Assembly: GCF_000372725.1 (NCBI RefSeq)
Contig: NW_005200507.1
Span: 815,532 to 879,531, forward strand
Direction of reading: 5' to 3'
Source of the DNA: Emiliania huxleyi CCMP1516
Taxonomy: Eukaryota > Haptophyta > Isochrysidales > Noelaerhabdaceae
DNA length: 64,000 bases
Of the stretch, positions 31,726 through 41,531 are shown piece after piece. Under the pieces are notes generated by a model. It was not told the origin of the DNA, ran no database searches, and saw only the letters and a program-made list of their open reading frames with translations. Position 1 is the first letter of the stretch. Every line of letters begins with the position of its first letter. Both the position numbers and the translations under genes were made by a program.

Positions 31726-31763
31726 CCACCCTGTCCCACCCGTGTGTGATCAGTGTCTACGGA

Positions 31764-31843
31764 GGGAGTGTCTTCGGCTCACGCCAGGGCGCTCGTTGCT
31801 CCTCCGTCTCTTTGTATCTTCCATACTGCATTTATCAGAAGAC
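31764..31843 (+). repeat. Split direct repeat B2
   Basis: 80 bp, apparently identical to B1. Separated from A2 by 38 bp and forms the right end of the element. Confidence 0.9.
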
Positions 31844-31999
31844 CCACCGATGCTGGCCAGCTGTCGGAAAAAATAATTCACAGCGCGCTGGTTGCACCTC
31901 GCGGTGCAGCGTTTGGGTGAGCAGAAATCGGTGTCCTTGTCGGAAGCTTGCTATTCAAAGGCTGCGCCGGCGGTGCGCGGCGCGGCGCCCGTCGGGCGG

Positions 32000-34102
32000 A
32001 TGCATCCGTGGGGTTCAAACGGGATCATGGGGCGCAACGCCAACCCCCGCCCGCCCCCCATCCTTCCGCTCTCCGCGTGGCGCCGCTCGCGCGATGCGGA
32101 GAGCCTGGGCGAACTCGAGCCGCCCGACCTGGCGATCGGAGAGATGCACGCGGGCATGGAGGTGCAGCGCAGGGGGCGCTCCATCAGCGTTGACGATCTC
32201 ATGCCGGCCCTCCCCCTCCAGCGCACCATCTCCGCGCCTGTGTCGCCCGCCACAACAATCACCTCGCCCGGCCTGCAAGCCCTGACGCCGCCATCGACGG
32301 CGGCGAGCTGGCGGTCCAAGTTTGTCCTCTCGGCGCACCGCGCCAGCCCCAAGCTCGAGCCGATCGGCGCCGGCCGCGACGCGCACATCCTCCGACTGGT
32401 GAACGAGTCTTGCGCCGCGCTCGACGCCGGCTGCCGCCCTTCGCTCGTGGACGACGGACTCGGGGGGACGTACATCATCGAGTCGCCGTGGGGCTCGCGG
32501 CTGCCCATCTCGCTCTTCAAGCCGCGCGACGAGGAGCCCTGCGGCCCCAACAACCCCAAGGGCGCGCAGCAAACCTTCATCGCCAACATCGGGGAGGAGG
32601 GGATGTGCCCCGGCATCCGGATCGGGGACGCGGCGCTCAACGAGCACCTCGCCTACACGCTCGACGCGACGGAGCGGTCGCGCCACTTCTGCCGCGTGCC
32701 GGCCACCGCCTGCGTGCGCACCGAGCACACCTCCTTCTTCGACGCCTCCACCGGCGAGGGCGCCTCCTACGGCGAGGCGCAGGCGTCGCCGTTCCGCGCG
32801 CGCAAGGACAAGGCGGGCTCGCTGCAGCGGTACGTGCCGCACGACGGGCCGGCGGACGACTTTTCGCACTCGCTCTTCCCGACGCTCGAGGTGCAGCGCA
32901 TCGCTTGTCTCGACCTCTGGCTCCTCAACGCCGACCGGCACGGGGGCAACATCCTCGTCCAGCGCACCTCGACCGCCGCCGCAGACGCGCTCACGCCGAC
33001 GGCGAGCTCGTGCTGCGGATCGTGCCGCTCGCCGCGCTCGGAGCCGTCGACGCCGGGCCACTCGGGGCGCGGCACCCCCGGCGGCACCCCCGCCGCCTCG
33101 CCGATGCTCCTCCCCTCCTCGGCAGCCCCTCCAGCGTCCCGCTCGCCAATGAGCTACCTGCCTCCGGCCGCCTCCCCGGCCGGCCTGCCGCCCGTGCCGA
33201 GCCAGCTGCCCATGCCGGCGCTCTCCCTCGGGGAGACGGCCGCGCACCGCTCGATCGTCTTCCCGTCCCCCGTCGCGGCGCGGCCCGCCAACCCGCGCGC
33301 CCCCTCCCCCTGCGGCGCGGCGGCGCCCGCGGGCGCGTTTGGCTCGGCGGCGCTCTCGACGCCGCTCTCCGCGCCGTCGCTCGGCGCATCGCTCGGCGCG
33401 CCGGCCTCGGCGGAGGTGCCGCGCGGCGCGGTGATGCGGCTCGTGCCGATCGACCACGGCTTCTGCCTGCCCACTTCGCTCCGCTCCGTCGTGCCCAACC
33501 TCGAGTGGCGCCACTGGCCGCAGGCGCGGGCGCCCCTCGCGCCAGAGGTGCAGGAGCACATCGCCCGCATCGACGCCGACGCCGACGCGGCGCTGCTCGC
33601 CTCGCGCCGCGAGAGCGGCGTCTCGGACGGGTCGATCCGCACCCTGCGCGTCGGCACCGCGCTCCTCCAGCAAGGAGCCGCCGCCGGCCTCTCCCTCGGC
33701 GAGATGGCGGACATCGTTTGCGAGCCGCCGGCAGAGGCGTCGCCGGAGGGCGGCACCGCCGAGGGCGGCACCGCCGCCGCCACCGCCCCGGGCCCGGACG
33801 GGATCGGCCTCGACTCGAAGCCGCCGCTGACGGCGCTCCAGGTCCTCGTCCGCGAGGCGGAGGCGGAGGCGGACCGCCGCATCGCGTGGGAGTGCGGAGG
33901 CGCCACTTTCCCGCGCGAGGCGGCGAGCGGCGGCTCGGGAAAGGCGGTCCTGCGCTGCGAGCGGCGAGGCCAGAAGCGGCCGTCCACCGAGGAGGCGGCG
34001 GCGGCCGCGCAGCGCGAGGCCGCCTTCCTCGACTGCTACAAGGCGCGCCTCGCCTGCTACTTGCGCGGCAGCCGCTCTGCGGGCGGGTGCGGCGCGGCCT
34101 AG
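32000..34102 (+). CDS. Phosphatidylinositol 4-kinase gamma-like (plant-type PI3/4-kinase family)
   Basis: A kinase of the PI4K-gamma class, whose plant members include both lipid and protein kinases. The first in-frame ATG is 32000 (700 aa). Landmarks in order are GGTYIIESPWGSRLPISLFK (nucleotide-binding strand), PRDEEPCGPNNPKG, LQRYVPHDGPADDF, the catalytic DLWLLNADRHGGNILV (D312-R-H), and the metal-site IDHGFCLP (D485) followed by EWRHWPQA and ARAPLAPEV. A roughly 160-residue Pro/Ser/Ala-rich insertion separates the last two motifs, which normally lie close together. No ubiquitin-like domain is seen at the N-terminus. It is intronless as far as I can tell. It is divergent from the gene at 28166, with a retroelement between. 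Confidence 0.85.
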   Translation: MHPWGSNGIMGRNANPRPPPILPLSAWRRSRDAESLGELEPPDLAIGEMHAGMEVQRRGRSISVDDLMPALPLQRTISAPVSPATTITSPGLQALTPPSTAASWRSKFVLSAHRASPKLEPIGAGRDAHILRLVNESCAALDAGCRPSLVDDGLGGTYIIESPWGSRLPISLFKPRDEEPCGPNNPKGAQQTFIANIGEEGMCPGIRIGDAALNEHLAYTLDATERSRHFCRVPATACVRTEHTSFFDASTGEGASYGEAQASPFRARKDKAGSLQRYVPHDGPADDFSHSLFPTLEVQRIACLDLWLLNADRHGGNILVQRTSTAAADALTPTASSCCGSCRSPRSEPSTPGHSGRGTPGGTPAASPMLLPSSAAPPASRSPMSYLPPAASPAGLPPVPSQLPMPALSLGETAAHRSIVFPSPVAARPANPRAPSPCGAAAPAGAFGSAALSTPLSAPSLGASLGAPASAEVPRGAVMRLVPIDHGFCLPTSLRSVVPNLEWRHWPQARAPLAPEVQEHIARIDADADAALLASRRESGVSDGSIRTLRVGTALLQQGAAAGLSLGEMADIVCEPPAEASPEGGTAEGGTAAATAPGPDGIGLDSKPPLTALQVLVREAEAEADRRIAWECGGATFPREAASGGSGKAVLRCERRGQKRPSTEEAAAAAQREAAFLDCYKARLACYLRGSRSAGGCGAA

Positions 34103-34534
34103 GTGCCCCCTCCCTCCGCCCCGTCCCCCTCCCCCTCCGCCCGCCCTCGTGGAGTCCGCCCTCTGATTCGCTGCCGCGCGCCAACGTGATGGCGCCCGCG
34201 CGCCAATGTGATGGCGCCCGGGGAAAGACCCGCCTCCTTAGGAAGGAGGCGCCGCCCCGGTGCCGCCCACCATGCTTGCTCTCTCGCCTCTCCTCGCGTC
34301 TGCATGCCGAACTCTGTTTCCGCGCGCGTGCCGCCCGCCCCACTCCTCCGCTTGCACCCGCGCCACCGCGATGTTGATTTCCTGTACACAGTCCAGTCCC
34401 AGTGCTGCGAAGCCCCCTGCATGTCGGGCCTCTGCTTCCATTAGTCTAGCCGTCTCTGGCGCTCTCGGCCCACAACACACATCTATATCAGACCCTGTGT
34501 TGCCGCGCGATATCCCCAGTGACTCACATGTGCA
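34103..34534. other. Intergenic with hairpin
   Basis: Downstream of the PI4K stop, a doubled CGCCAA-GTGATGGCGCCCG unit (about 34175-34220) is followed by a perfect 9-bp hairpin (34231-34251). No gene is recognised. Confidence 0.4.
34231..34251 (+). other. Perfect 9-bp stem, 3-base loop
   Basis: CGCCTCCTT and AAGGAGGCG are separated by AGG, 130 bp downstream of the PI4K stop. It could be a 3' UTR structure; no function is shown. Confidence 0.6.
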
Positions 34535-34762
34535 CTACCCGTCGTGCCCGTATGATCCGTTGATGAATGAACCTCTTGCTTGAGTATATCCACACAAGAA
34601 AACCGAGAAACCAAAAAAGAGTATATACACATCGTCGCCCCGTGAGCGACTAGTTGCAAATACGGGTGGTGTGAACATCTCGTCATATGCCTCATCGACC
34701 ACTTTTGATGTCTTTTTGTCCGTGTTGCTCCCAGCGCCCTCGCCCGCGCTCCCTGAGGCCAT
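34535..34762 (-). CDS. Possible small single-pass membrane protein
   Basis: A 75-aa frame from ATG 34762 with a polar N-terminus and one hydrophobic segment (DDVYILFFGFSVFLCGY). Composition looks protein-like and GC is moderate. There is no family match I can name and no neighbour that supports it. It could be chance. Confidence 0.3.
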   Translation of the reverse strand: MASGSAGEGAGSNTDKKTSKVVDEAYDEMFTPPVFATSRSRGDDVYILFFGFSVFLCGYTQARGSFINGSYGHDG

Positions 34763-36800
34763 GGCTGGTGCTACTAGTATGGGGGGCTACCTGGCTACCG
34801 CGAGAGCGACCCAACTCGTCGACATCGTCCGATGAGGGTGCCTCAAAGTCAGCCTTCGGAGGCTATCGTGGGGTCGAGCCGGCAGTAGCCGTGACATGTG
34901 GTTCCACCACCCCCCTCGTAGTCTTTGCCTCTGACCGCCACCGTTCCCAGGCTGCCTAATGGGATGGAAAGGAAGGCTCGGCGAGCGTATAGAAGCGTGC
35001 TCGACCTCGTCGTGGCAGCCTGCACGGCAGCGCTGGCAGGCGCGATGAGCGTCGTGCCACCTGACCCGAGACGGGTCGCAGGCGTCGTACCGAGCGCGTC
35101 GAGACTGTGTCCTGGTGCGCTCTGCACGGGTGAGTCACGTCGGCGTCAAAGGAGCGACGTGTGACCTGTCAGAGCTTGATCTCCGATCTCAGCGACGTCG
35201 AGTCGCCTTCGGTGGCGACAGCTAGGATGCATGGCCCTGGGAAGCTGGCGCCGCACGCAGGCGGACCTTGTGTGTGCGCGGAACGCTGAAAAAGTGGGTG
35301 CTCTACGTCACTTTTTTGAGTAGATAGTGCCGAGCTGGCCGTGACAGGGTTTTTGGTAGTTTTAGCTGGTTTTAGGGGGGGTTTGCACCACAGGCTTTTT
35401 GCAACAAGTCGAGCGTGACGCTGTCACGACGCGACGTCTCACGCGTCGCCGTCGGAGCCGTATCCCGTATACCCGCTTCAGGCCTCAGTCCTCAGTCCTC
35501 AGTCCTCAAAAAAGTGCGTCGTAGACGTAGCGATGGGTTTTGGGGAGGGCGCTCCGAGACTAACCCTCGGCGAGACCTGTGTTGTTTACTTTATGGCCCC
35601 CTCCCTCGTGGTCGTGCGAACGCGCACCTCCCAAGAAGGGTCAGGCAGGGCTCTCTAGCCCGCAGCCCGATATTGATGACTTGATCAGAGACTAAATAAG
35701 AGTAGTAATGTCTTGTGATAAGAATGACACCCCCCGCACTCGTCTCTGGCGCTAGCTCTGGCTCTGGGCACTCACGCGGACGGTGCGCGACGGTCACGCT
35801 CTCCACTGCTCAGTGCTGTCCACAGACCACAGCCAGCGCCGCAACTCTGGCCCAGACTGCAGTCACTCGCTCCAAAGACGCCGAGGCCGTCCAAGTGGTG
35901 CTCTCTCCCACACTCCAGTGACTGAGTCAGAAACTCCAGACCTCTAGTGCTCCACGCCACCGTCGGTGGAGAGGCACGCCCCTCGCTGGGCGTCACCATT
36001 ACGGGGTGTGGAGGGTGAGTTGACCAGGGGTTGTGCGCCGGGCCCTCCTGCTCGGCTCCAGCGAGTAGACAAGTGTTGTCATCAACAGAGTAGAAGGATC
36101 TGACCTCAGGGCCGATGTGACCAAGCGCTGGTAGCGTGGTTTGACCTCACACCCATGGTCTCACAGTGTGCCGGCAGTCGCCGAGCAGTGTCGCTCACAC
36201 AAGCCGCAGCACAAGTGACTGAGGGCCAGTGAGGGCGAGCCCATCGCTGTGACAGCTGTGGCAGCCGCACAGTAGGCTGTGCCAACTGTGCAGAGCGTGT
36301 GAGCAGCAGAGGAGCTGCTCTCCAGGCTTCTGTCGCAAAGAGCTGCATGCCACGAGGCACCGAAGGCGCTGTCGAGGTTCGCCGAGCGCGGCGCAGTTGG
36401 AGGAAGAGCCGCCGCCGACGAGCGTAGAGCGCTGGTCGGATTCACTAGCCGCGGGGACACGACCCATAGCCGTGGCCGTGCCCCCGTGATAGCGGCGAGG
36501 CGCGGGACACCGTCTGTGGCGAGGTGGGTCGCGTCCCGCCGATTTCCGTCAACTCAGCATCCACACCTCTAACCTCAGCACCTCATCGCAGGCTCATGTG
36601 CCGCTGCGACGTGCAAAGTTCGAAGGCCGGCAACGCCGATGCAGGGACGACACTTCGTTTCAGAGAGAAAAGAGTAATATATGAGAGACGGCGCAAGGTC
36701 TCGTGACTCCAGCGCAGAGCCAACGCCAGGACAGTACAAGAGCCGCGGCTCCGAATATCAACAGACGTGCGGACAACACACGGTCACTAATTATGCCCAA
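34763..36800. other. Long non-coding interval
   Basis: 2 kb without a recognisable gene. A partial copy of the hairpin-repeat family lies at 35573-35680, and CAGTCCT repeats near 35490-35510. GC is lower than in genes. Confidence 0.4.
35573..35680 (+). repeat. Dispersed hairpin-repeat family, partial copy
   Basis: It shares the TGTTTACTTTA...GAACGCGCACC...GGGCTCTCTAGCCCG segments with 11519-11600. Confidence 0.55.
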
Positions 36801-37337
36801 TCAGTGGGCCCGCTGGAGCCATTGCTCATACGTCTGTGTCGCACTCCTCGGATCGTAGACGTCGTGCTCGACCGGCCGCGGGCGCCGCAAATAGCTGTAG
36901 TCCTGCTGCTGTGGCTGCTGGTTCTGAGCCTCATGCGAGTAGTACGGCGCACAGAAAGTGGAGGGGAACCAACCGTACTGGCCGTCGAGCAAGCCCTCCC
37001 ACCAACCGCCGTCTTCGCCCTGCTGCGTCACCTGAATCACATCTCCCGCCCGGAAGCCGAGCTCTCCCGGTTGATGCCCGAGGTTGTCGTACTCCGCTTG
37101 CACATACTTGGGCTCGGGCTGTGCGGCCTGGCTCCACCCATCCTCGTAGCCGCCCTGCTGCGAGTAGTGCTGCTCCTGGTAGCCGCCCGGATAGTGCTGC
37201 GCACACAGGTGTGCACTGCGAGGCTGCAGCAGCGAGGTGACTGCCATCACCTTTGGAGTCGGACGGAACGCCGCAGCAGCAGTGACGAGGCAGGCGAGTG
37301 CGACGTGCGCTGCGACGCGTGCATGTGTGGCGGACAT
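36801..37337 (-). CDS. SH3-domain protein with plastid-type leader
   Basis: 178 aa from ATG 37337. The leader MSATHARVAAHVALACLVTA ends in AAAAFRPTPK, which fits the signal peptide plus Phe motif of secondary-plastid proteins. Residues about 75-130 form an SH3 domain: YVQAEYDN (ALYD-like), PGELGFRAGDVIQV, the WW pair in GGWWEG, GQYGWFPSTF and a closing PYY. A Gln/Tyr-rich spacer precedes and follows the domain. SH3 domains bind proline motifs and are normally cytosolic in eukaryotes. Plastid or secreted location is inferred from the leader only. Confidence 0.7.
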   Translation of the reverse strand: MSATHARVAAHVALACLVTAAAAFRPTPKVMAVTSLLQPRSAHLCAQHYPGGYQEQHYSQQGGYEDGWSQAAQPEPKYVQAEYDNLGHQPGELGFRAGDVIQVTQQGEDGGWWEGLLDGQYGWFPSTFCAPYYSHEAQNQQPQQQDYSYLRRPRPVEHDVYDPRSATQTYEQWLQRAH

Positions 37338-38150
37338 TGCTGACGTAATTTATGTAGAGGTGGCTGGGCCGGTCCGACTCACTGCTACGACACTGGACCC
37401 GGGTCGCGCGGCCGCCAATTGCGCAAAGAATTCACGACATTCAGGGGACTGGCGCGCGCACTGGCACTAACACAGGCACACCACGGGAGCCGCCTAAGCA
37501 ATTCCTGCGAGGACGGTGAGGCACTTAGTGCACAGGAGCAGGAAAAGGAAATTTCGCACCGGGGCACTCAAAGGTACACCCCTTGTACGGCTAACAGCTC
37601 CCTCTTTCCAGTTTCCTCCTTAAATCCCCGTGTGGCGGCTTGTAGCTGCACGCCGTTGTAAGTAAGGCTTTTCGGGCGCGTTTTCTTTCTCTCTTCTTTA
37701 TTATCCTCATAGCCCCTCCGCAGTGTCACGCTTTTGGTCGAAGGTGAACCCCCCCCCCCCCCTGGACGCGTCCACCCTCCGTCCAACATTCGCATCCCCA
37801 CTAATGCATACATGCAGTAGGGCCCTTAGGGGCCTAGAGAACACAACCCCCCCTCTCTTTTCTCCCAGTAAGCTAAAAGTACGTGTGCATGTGCATGTGT
37901 ATGACAGGGGAACGTCCGAAATTCGCACAATGGCTAGTCCCACACGCCCGCCACATGACGCCCACCGCCGCCGCGTTGGGCGGCGCGCGCCGACGCCGAC
38001 CATCGCCGCCGACCGACGGCTCGCACGGCCGTGCGGTGAGCAAAAGTTTGGGTCGCTGCGCGCCTGCCGGATGCTCTGCGACGTCTGGACGCTCGCCAGA
38101 AACGCCAGGAAGCTTGCCTTCCACCCCTGTGCCCGAGGGCGAACGGCAGT
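37338..38150. other. Intergenic
   Basis: About 0.8 kb upstream of the SH3 gene, holding a degenerate copy of the dispersed upstream element (37615-37702). No gene is seen. Confidence 0.4.
37615..37702 (-). repeat. Dispersed upstream element, degenerate copy
   Basis: CTTAAATCCCCGTGTGGCGG followed by TTTTCTTTCT resembles the copies at 8862, 16752 and 54950. It lies 278 bp upstream of the SH3 gene start and in the same orientation. Confidence 0.45.
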
Positions 38151-38774
38151 GATCGGCAGCCTCTGCGACGCTCCGATCGGCTCCTCGATGCGACGAGCCA
38201 GCATGGCTCGTCGCTCGACGGCAGCCTGCCCAGTATGCTCTTGGCATTCTGTACAGCCTCGCCAGGCTCTCTGAGACGGCCTGCAGGGCCGGCGCGGACC
38301 GCCTCGGGCGCGATGGCCCTCCTCAGTACCTACCTCTTCGATGCCTGTCGGCTCTCCAATCTCGTCGCCGGCGGCAGGCCCGCATGGCGCGCTGCTCGAT
38401 GGCAGCCTGCTCAGTACGCCTTGGACAGTGACTTCTGCCTCGCTGCTCTTACTGCAGCCGCCTCCGGGGCCGGCGCCGGCCGTCTCGCTTCGCCAGTGCT
38501 GTCTACGCCTGCGACACGCGGGTCGGCTCGCCGCCCGCGTCGCCCGCGGCGGGCCCTCATGGCGCGCCGCTCGTCGGGAGCGTTCCCAGCAGGCTGTGCA
38601 GGGCAGTCTGCCTCACTCAGGGCGCCGCCGCCGCTGCGCGGGGCCGCCATCGGCGCTGCTGCCGTGAACAATGCCGCCGTGTACGTCACCATCGCCTCTC
38701 TTCGTCGCCGATCTCGCCGACGCCGCTCGCCGCTCGCCGCCGCCCTGCCCTGCCCTGCCCTGCCCTCGCACAAA

Positions 38775-38810
<36 letters not shown>

Positions 38811-39230
38811 GACACACATACAGAGACACACAAAACACGCCCTGCGCTGCCCCAACCTCGAGCGCCCCGCGCCTCCCACCTCACGCCCTGCGCCTCACGC
38901 CGCGCGTCCCACGCACGCCCCGCGCCCCGCGCCCCCACGCCCCTCACCTCGCGCCTCACGCCTCCCTCCCCACCCTCTCAGGCATTTCTCCTCCCTGCTG
39001 CTCGCCGACTCCTCCCCCCCCCGCATGACCGACGACTACCCGTCCTTCGACGACTCCTCCCTCCTCGGCGCCAACGTCTACTACCGGGGGACCGTCGCCC
39101 TCGGGCGTACTGGCTTGATCCCAGCGGCACACGTGTACGAGGGGGGTCTCCGAAAGGTCGGCATGCCTGGCATGTCGGGCGACTAGGCAGGTCATTGACC
39201 TCCCCCCTGCCTGTCCACCCGGCGTGAGGG
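38151..39230 (+). other. Low-complexity, possibly decayed coding DNA
   Basis: Imperfect repeats of about 130 bp encode GSPxxSPAAGPHGALLDGS-like peptides in changing frames (38170-38620). A CA microsatellite follows (38770-38822). A final stretch (about 39000-39186) reads SLLGANVYYRG then GRTGLIPAAHV. I cannot assemble a convincing gene model. Confidence 0.25.
38770..38822 (+). repeat. CA microsatellite
   Basis: Uninterrupted CA repeats, then CATACAGACA variants. Confidence 0.9.
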
Positions 39231-40204
39231 GCAGGAGCGGGGCCATTCCAACGGCTGGGGAAATTTCTGAACGGCCGTGCATGCGCCTGCATGCCGGCTT
39301 ACTAAGAAGGTCCCTCGCTCCCGCCCCTCTCCCGGAAGACCACCACAAGGACTATGTCTGGCGCGGGAGGGGGTCTGATCGCCGTACTCACCGGGACGCT
39401 GGTGAGGTGACGGTGGGAGATCTCCTCTGTCAGAACAGTCCTCCCGACGGGGACCGGTCTCAGGCCATTCCAACGGCCAGGCCGCTCGCTTAAGGCTGAT
39501 TGGCTAGACGAGCGGCCTACCTCCAACGGGGCAGTCTGGATCACGGGGGATGACATCCTGCCTGCCGACACGTCGGGAGGAGGTGGTTGCTCCGCCGCCG
39601 GACCGCCCTCATCCACCACCCTCGCCCAGGGATCTGCAACGCTGTCTTAAGGTCCGACAACCGCGGTCAGACCGCGCCGCCCTCCGCGCCCGCCCGCGCC
39701 CGCAGCGTGAACACATACGCGCGTCCCTCTCCGCACGGAAACTTGCGCGCCAGCCGCGCAGCAGCCTCACATGCAGCGCGCATTGGCATGCTCGCCCCCT
39801 GGGCCGCCGACGGCCCGGTCGAGCGGGCTGCGCGGCCGCCGCACACCATCAGGCATGCGCACGACCACCCGCAGCACGCCGCAGCCCACCGCGCAGCCCT
39901 GCCAGCCAAGGCTGCGCCTCACAGCTACACAAACAGGGCGCACAGCAGAGCACAGCGCACAGCACACGCCGGCGCGCGCGCAGCACACGCAGACTCACGC
40001 GCGATTCCAACACGCACACGCGCACAGCACGCGCGCACCGCACGCGAGCGCAGCGCCGCACACAGAGCACACTTGCCCACAGCAGCAGCAGCAGGCCTGC
40101 CACAATCCACATCTCACACACGCGCGCGCACACTCCCCACGCCGGCGCACGCATTGGGCATCGCCGAGAGGAACAAACGGATCCAGAAGCTGACCCCTCA
40201 AGGC

Positions 40205-40325
40205 ACCAAGCGGCGGACTCCCTCCAGGCATCTCCAGGCATCAAGCTGGCTCCCTCCAGGCATCAAGCTGGCTCCCTCCAGGCACCAAGCCGAATCCCTC
40301 CAGGCATTATGCTGACTACCCCCAG
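40205..40325 (+). repeat. Tandem repeat, CCCTCCAGGCATCAAGCTGG unit
   Basis: About five degenerate copies, 22-24 bp each. Confidence 0.85.
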
Positions 40326-40364
40326 GCATGAGCTGGCTGCATCTCGCGATATCTCGCTGCACCT

Positions 40365-40450
40365 CGCCAAATCTCGCCTCATATCGTCTAATCTCGCCTC
40401 ATCTCGCCTCATCTCGCCTCATCTCGCCTCATCTCGCCTCATCCTCCTCA
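40365..40450 (+). repeat. Tandem repeat, ATCTCGCCTC (10 bp)
   Basis: About eight copies, the last ones identical. Confidence 0.9.
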
Positions 40451-40474
40451 CCTAGGCTACTCGACCGCGGTGGC

Positions 40475-40575
40475 CGAGATCGACCCGAGATCGACCCGAG
40501 ATCGACCCGAGATAGACCCGAGATAGACCCGAGATAGACCCGAGATCGACCCAAGATCGACATGAGATCGACCAG
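40475..40575 (+). repeat. Tandem repeat, GAGATCGACCC (11 bp)
   Basis: About nine copies alternating between ATCG and ATAG variants. Confidence 0.9.
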
Positions 40576-41531
40576 AAATCGACCCGACGAGGCCCCTCTG
40601 GGGGGGAGATTGACCCGACAAGGCCCCAAAGCCCCCTCTCTGGGGGACCCCCCACCCCACTCCCCGAATGTCCGTGTCCTTCGCGAGTCACCGATGGGGA
40701 GCGGGGGGGGGGGGGGGTGCGAGAGACGAACAGGGGAGGCTGGGGAGGGGGGGGTCCACTCTGAAGACTGCCGACCGCGGAGGGGTTTTCTCCCACTGGG
40801 TTTTACTTTACCCTCCGCGTGAGGATCGGCGCGGCGAGGGGGTAGGTTCGAATTCGCCGCGCAACATTTCACCCCCACAGGCCCCCGCCCTCCCCCCCTC
40901 ATTGGTCCCACCACCTAGAACCCCAATCTTGGCTTCGCACCCTCTCCTTGCGGTTGCGCAGTGTCCCCCGCTATGTGTCGCCGTTTTCGGGGCACGCAAT
41001 TCTGTGCTGTGTGCAGTCAGGGCAAGTGGGGGCGAGGCGCAGTCCCTCTGGTCTGATTTTGTCTTAACACTTAAGGTCCGACAGGTTCGGCACCGGGCAC
41101 CGCCTCGGTATACAAATCGCCCCTGCGGGCGGACCCTAACAGATCACAGATCACATATATGTATATCTTGAGCATCCTTTCCCCACAAATTCACAGGCGC
41201 AAGCAGCCACGGCGCGGACTCGAGCATCAGCCAGAGCTGCATCGTATTGTCGCGGAGAGGCGTCTCTCAGTACTCAGAGGCGTCTCTCCACTCTCGGGCG
41301 GGGGCGTGCGTGTCCCGGGCGCGTTTCGGAGGCGACGCCCCCTCCCCTCTCCCTCCCTCCAAGTCTCGCGCCCCACACACGACGCGCAGGTTCGCAAAGT
41401 CGAGTGCTTTCGCCGCCCCACGCCCTGCGTGCCCCCCCCACCCACCCCACCCACCCACCCCTTCCCCTCCCAAGTCGTGAAGAGCCTTCTCGGCACGCCA
41501 TCAAGCACTACGTAGGCTGCGACGTTGCATC

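Larger units (their letters stand above)
28237..31843 (+). mobile_element. Retroelement with split direct repeats (PAT/Ngaro-type tyrosine-recombinase architecture), non-autonomous
   Basis: Four repeat blocks occur in the order A1 (28237-28492), ORF, B1 (31390-31469), A2 (31470-31725), B2 (31764-31843). A1 and A2 are both 256 bp and appear identical; B1 and B2 are both 80 bp and appear identical. B1 abuts A2 exactly. This A1-ORF-B1-A2-B2 layout is known from PAT, Kangaroo and Ngaro elements, which use a tyrosine recombinase and leave no target duplication; none is seen here. Only one large ORF is present and no reverse transcriptase or recombinase is recognisable, so mobilisation in trans is inferred. 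Confidence 0.75.
39231..41531. other. Non-coding, repeat-rich interval
   Basis: 2.3 kb without a recognisable gene. GCACACAGC-rich DNA (about 39950-40140) is followed by three separate tandem arrays between 40200 and 40580, then by C/G homopolymer tracts. Confidence 0.5.

Noticed and set aside
31390-31843. Ordinary LTR retrotransposon with a nested solo element
   Set aside because: Two repeat types interleave with B1 abutting A2 and no target duplication; the split-direct-repeat reading explains all four blocks at once.
40365-40575. CRISPR array
   Set aside because: Units are 10-11 bp directly abutting tandem repeats with no spacers, and the DNA is eukaryotic.
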